A program made the translations under genes and the position numbers. This document shows positions 61,581 to 64,000 of a DNA stretch of 64,000 nucleotides, in pieces. Origin of the DNA: Corallochytrium limacisporum (Eukaryota > Opisthokonta); the NCBI GenBank assembly GCA_002811645.1, contig PDIP01000028.1:192828-256827 (forward strand), given 5' to 3'. The first letter of the stretch is position 1. Each line of letters starts with the position of its first letter. The notes under the pieces are model-generated. The model saw nothing but the letters and a program-made list of their open reading frames with translations. It was not told the DNA's origin and made no database searches.

Positions 61581-63707
61581 ATGAATGGGACAAGGCATGT
61601 GCCGACAGGCCTCACCGTTCGCGATGTGCCGGGGATGGGTGAGGTCCTCTTTGCGACGAGAGAGTACAAACGCGGAGACGTGGTCCTCGTGGAAAAACCT
61701 CTAATCATGAGCACCTCGTTTGCAGGGGATGATATTGAGAAATTGAACCAAATGCACATTACACTGAGTCAAATTGACAAGGTGGTGGATACCGTTGGCG
61801 CAGAATGCTATGATGTGCTCGGGACTGTCCTTGCCTACATTTGCTCGCCACAAAATGTTAAAGAAGAATTGTTGAGATCGTTTCATACGCCGGACTATGA
61901 GTCAGCGGGAGACTTAAGAAATCGACATGAGTACTATACTAAAGTATTGAAATCCCTAGCAGAGGAGATCCCCATTGTCGGACAGGTCAACTTAGAAGAA
62001 CTGATTCGGACCTTGTTCATTTTTATGCGCCACGGAGTGGAAATTGGTGATCCGTCGCGGCGCACGATTGGAATATTCCATTTGGCTTCTAAATTTAGCC
62101 ATGAATGCACGAGTAATGTTCTTCCTGTCTTTGAGACAGACATTTTTGGGCAGCAGCGTGAAGAGCACGACATCACCACAGCGGCGGCAGCAGCAGGGAG
62201 TACCAACAGTGCCAGCAACAGTCGTCTGGCCAACGGCGAGTACCCCTCTATTGCTTTTATCGCAGTTTCGCACATTGCACAGGATACGCGCGTAGTTATG
62301 AACATTGTCCGGCACCACCAATTCTGCAGCACCCGGTTCCGCCAGGCGACAGTCTGGACGTACCGTAGAGCAATATGTCAGTGCAAGCTCTGCCAGGGGT
62401 ACGATTTGGCACGACCCATTGCGTGCATGTCCTGTCATCCACGGATCCAAGGCAGTGTCAGTCAGAATCTGCCACCTATTTATTGTGAGAAGCGGGCGAT
62501 TCAAGAGGCCCTAGACTTCCTCGAGAATGATCTGGCTCAAATCAAGCCGGCGCTCTGCTTTCCGCAGATGAGTGCAGGTTTGCTAGCAGACCTGGAAGGT
62601 CTAGAGGGTGATGTATCAGAGCAGTACTTTCGTGTGCAGTTTAATTTTATAGATAGTGTGAATTTCATGACGTGGTCCGCATGTCCACGATGTGGACAGA
62701 GACCCAGCCACATGGAACAGTTGCTGATGAATTTACAGAGAATTGAGGCAGACACAGAGATTCTGCTGCTACAGGCGGAGAATCGTACGATGGAACTGCC
62801 TGCTAAACAGGATATGATGATGCAGGTGCCTTTGTTGTACGGTCCTTTACACTGGCTCACCCGTCGCATCCAACGCATGCGCTTTGATCAGTGGCACGAC
62901 GAAGTCAACAGTGGACTGAATGTCAAGCGCAGGGACTGGGCGGAGTGCCTGCAGATAATGGCAGAAGAAGGGATCTGGTTGGCGTGGTGCTTCGAACGGA
63001 ACGCCCAGCTCATTCAACCCTCTGTACTGCAACATTTAGTTCCACTGTGGAATCAGGCAGTGGCCCTGCAAGCTACACCGGACCTGTTGGTGCACCTAAG
63101 GCGGCTCATTGTGGCACTGAGCGATGCTCGGATCGCAATGGTTCGAAATTCTCCACATGCGACGTGGCTAGAACTGCACCTTGTCACACACGGCTGTGCG
63201 GGTTGCGGAGCAATGCTGGCCGAAGCCCCAGACCCCGCCAAGGCAAACGTGGGACAGCAAGCATTCCAGGCGATTGCATCCAGCGGTGGATTGATTGGCA
63301 AGAATGTGTTCACGGATGTTCCCTCCATCCCTCCAACAAATTTGGTCGGGGAGCGCATCACCGGGACTGGGGTGCTGAACATGCCAGATGCCTTTCTGAG
63401 CTGTCAAAAATGCAAGGGATTGGTCTACTGTTCAGCAATGTGTCAGAAGACGGTGGAGCAGAGGGACACTGGTCGTCAGGGCCGAAGTCGACCCGAGTGC
63501 GTATGTTACTACGAGACTATGGCGGAGCAAGTTCAGGACGACACAGTGGATGGTGACAGTGGAGCCATGGCCACGGATGGCAATGACGGTTCTGCCGCTG
63601 CCAAAGACGGCCACGGCCCAGAATCACGCAAGCGTGACAATCGTGTGGTCCAGTCACTCAGTGTTCTCTACAATATTTTGAGTAAGGAGATGACCGGTAC
63701 AATGTGA
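61581..63707 (+). CDS. SET-domain protein with C-terminal MYND-like finger, 708 aa
   Basis: The gene is intronless, with ATG in AAAATGA context. The N-terminus (LTVRDVPGMGEVLFATREYKRG then DVVLVEKPL) is the first half of a SET domain, and the second half includes FHLASKFSHECTSNV (about 170-185, the NHSCxPN-like element). It continues with FIAVSHIAQDTRVVMNI, then a post-SET-like cluster ICQCKLCQGY and IACMSC (about 265-285). The SET domain is therefore split, as in SMYD proteins, but the insert is helical rather than MYND. A helical region (300-580) follows. Near 607 a MYND-like finger FLSCQKCKGLVYCSAMCQ ends in ECVCYY, at the C-terminal side instead of inside the SET domain. The chain ends in a Gly/Asp-rich tail. 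It is a probable protein-lysine methyltransferase; the NHSC motif is altered (SHEC), so activity is not certain. Confidence 0.85.
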   Translation: MNGTRHVPTGLTVRDVPGMGEVLFATREYKRGDVVLVEKPLIMSTSFAGDDIEKLNQMHITLSQIDKVVDTVGAECYDVLGTVLAYICSPQNVKEELLRSFHTPDYESAGDLRNRHEYYTKVLKSLAEEIPIVGQVNLEELIRTLFIFMRHGVEIGDPSRRTIGIFHLASKFSHECTSNVLPVFETDIFGQQREEHDITTAAAAAGSTNSASNSRLANGEYPSIAFIAVSHIAQDTRVVMNIVRHHQFCSTRFRQATVWTYRRAICQCKLCQGYDLARPIACMSCHPRIQGSVSQNLPPIYCEKRAIQEALDFLENDLAQIKPALCFPQMSAGLLADLEGLEGDVSEQYFRVQFNFIDSVNFMTWSACPRCGQRPSHMEQLLMNLQRIEADTEILLLQAENRTMELPAKQDMMMQVPLLYGPLHWLTRRIQRMRFDQWHDEVNSGLNVKRRDWAECLQIMAEEGIWLAWCFERNAQLIQPSVLQHLVPLWNQAVALQATPDLLVHLRRLIVALSDARIAMVRNSPHATWLELHLVTHGCAGCGAMLAEAPDPAKANVGQQAFQAIASSGGLIGKNVFTDVPSIPPTNLVGERITGTGVLNMPDAFLSCQKCKGLVYCSAMCQKTVEQRDTGRQGRSRPECVCYYETMAEQVQDDTVDGDSGAMATDGNDGSAAAKDGHGPESRKRDNRVVQSLSVLYNILSKEMTGTM

Positions 63708-63763
63708 ACGCACGGGGAGCACGGATATTCGGAAAGGTCGGAAATTGTCTTCATAGAAATAGG

Positions 63764-63769
63764 AATAAA
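63764..63769 (+). promoter_or_regulatory. AATAAA poly(A) signal
   Basis: AATAAA lies 56 bases after the SET stop codon and about 100 bases before the stop codon of the convergent edge gene. Confidence 0.7.
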
Positions 63770-63872
63770 CAAGGACTGTGGCTAGCAAGTGATGAGTATT
63801 CAGAACTGAAGATAATACCACATGATTTATTGTGTATTGTGCAATCTGCACACTTCAACGTTTTTCTTTGGT

Positions 63873-64000
63873 CTAAGCATCAATCATACCATCCCTAATA
63901 GACTCAAAGACACCAATGAGCGTGTCGAGACCTTGGATGTGGCCCAAGTCTGGTTGGTCGTCATGATTTGCAAAGTCCGTCACTGCGTGCGCGAAATCAA
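63873..64000 (-). CDS. 3' end of a gene cut by the window edge (partial)
   Basis: On the minus strand a frame is open from the window edge for 41 codons to a TAG at 63873-63875. The peptide contains DFAHAVTDFANHDDQPDLGH and ends GLDTLIGVFESIRDGMIDA. The lack of stops, the balanced composition and the convergent position after the SET poly(A) signal suggest the C-terminus of a real protein. I cannot assign a family from this short piece. Confidence 0.5.
   Translation of the reverse strand, partial: DFAHAVTDFANHDDQPDLGHIQGLDTLIGVFESIRDGMIDA

Noticed and set aside
61312-61593. 93-codon minus-strand frame overlapping the SET start
   Set aside because: It overlaps the 5' end of a well-supported gene and shows no motif.

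Overview
This window is nuclear DNA from a eukaryote. The protein genes sit alone, on both strands, in long non-coding stretches. They carry AATAAA-type poly(A) signals, there is a Pol III tRNA gene with internal A and B boxes, and the proteins are eukaryotic families (DENN, F-box, SET/MYND, MTA-like chromatin protein, IFT proteins, Twinkle-type helicase). Almost every gene reads as one uninterrupted exon, including one of 1457 codons, so the genome is intron-poor. An IFT-A gene (WDR35/IFT121) and part of an IFT-B gene (IFT52) point to an organism that builds a cilium or flagellum. I cannot fix the lineage. The EF-hand/PH/kinase gene recalls alveolate and stramenopile CDPK-like kinases, while the BAH-ELM2-SANT-GATA gene recalls the MTA proteins of animals and their relatives. 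A flagellated unicellular protist is the safest description.

Layout. 1-4430: simple-sequence-rich, no gene. 4431-9982: two F-box-type genes in tandem. 9983-18943: about 9 kb without a convincing gene, full of GA/CT tracts and C/G homopolymers. 18944-22003: a Gln/Ala-rich protein with several RRxS sites, convergent with a mitochondrial-type AcuI reductase. 23243-28320: MTA-like chromatin protein, tRNA-Val(AAC), an orphan IFT52 C-terminus and fructose-1,6-bisphosphatase. 28321-30902: no gene, with a 79-base assembly gap. 30903-35771: DENN-domain RabGEF, Ap4A-type Nudix hydrolase and LRR protein. 38641-39990: a decayed TPR gene with an inverted repeat at its end. 40952-48255: SDR oxidoreductase, an unrecognised small gene and IFT121. 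48256-52133: no clear gene. 52134-58232: an N-myristoylated EF-hand/split-PH/CaMK-type kinase and a primase-less Twinkle-like helicase with a long acidic tail. 61581-63707: SET protein with a C-terminal MYND-like finger. At the right edge, the 3' end of one more gene runs out of the window on the minus strand.

The genes do not form one pathway. The main themes are cilium assembly (IFT121, IFT52 fragment), membrane traffic and Ca2+ signalling (DENN, EF-PH-kinase), chromatin (MTA-like, SET), mitochondrial function (AcuI-type reductase, Twinkle-like helicase) and central metabolism (FBPase, SDR, Nudix). About 46% of the window is coding. The gaps repeatedly contain C(n)G(n) palindromic homopolymer blocks and long polypurine/polypyrimidine tracts. 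Where the longest open frame began at a non-ATG codon I moved the start to the first in-frame ATG and say so in the entry.
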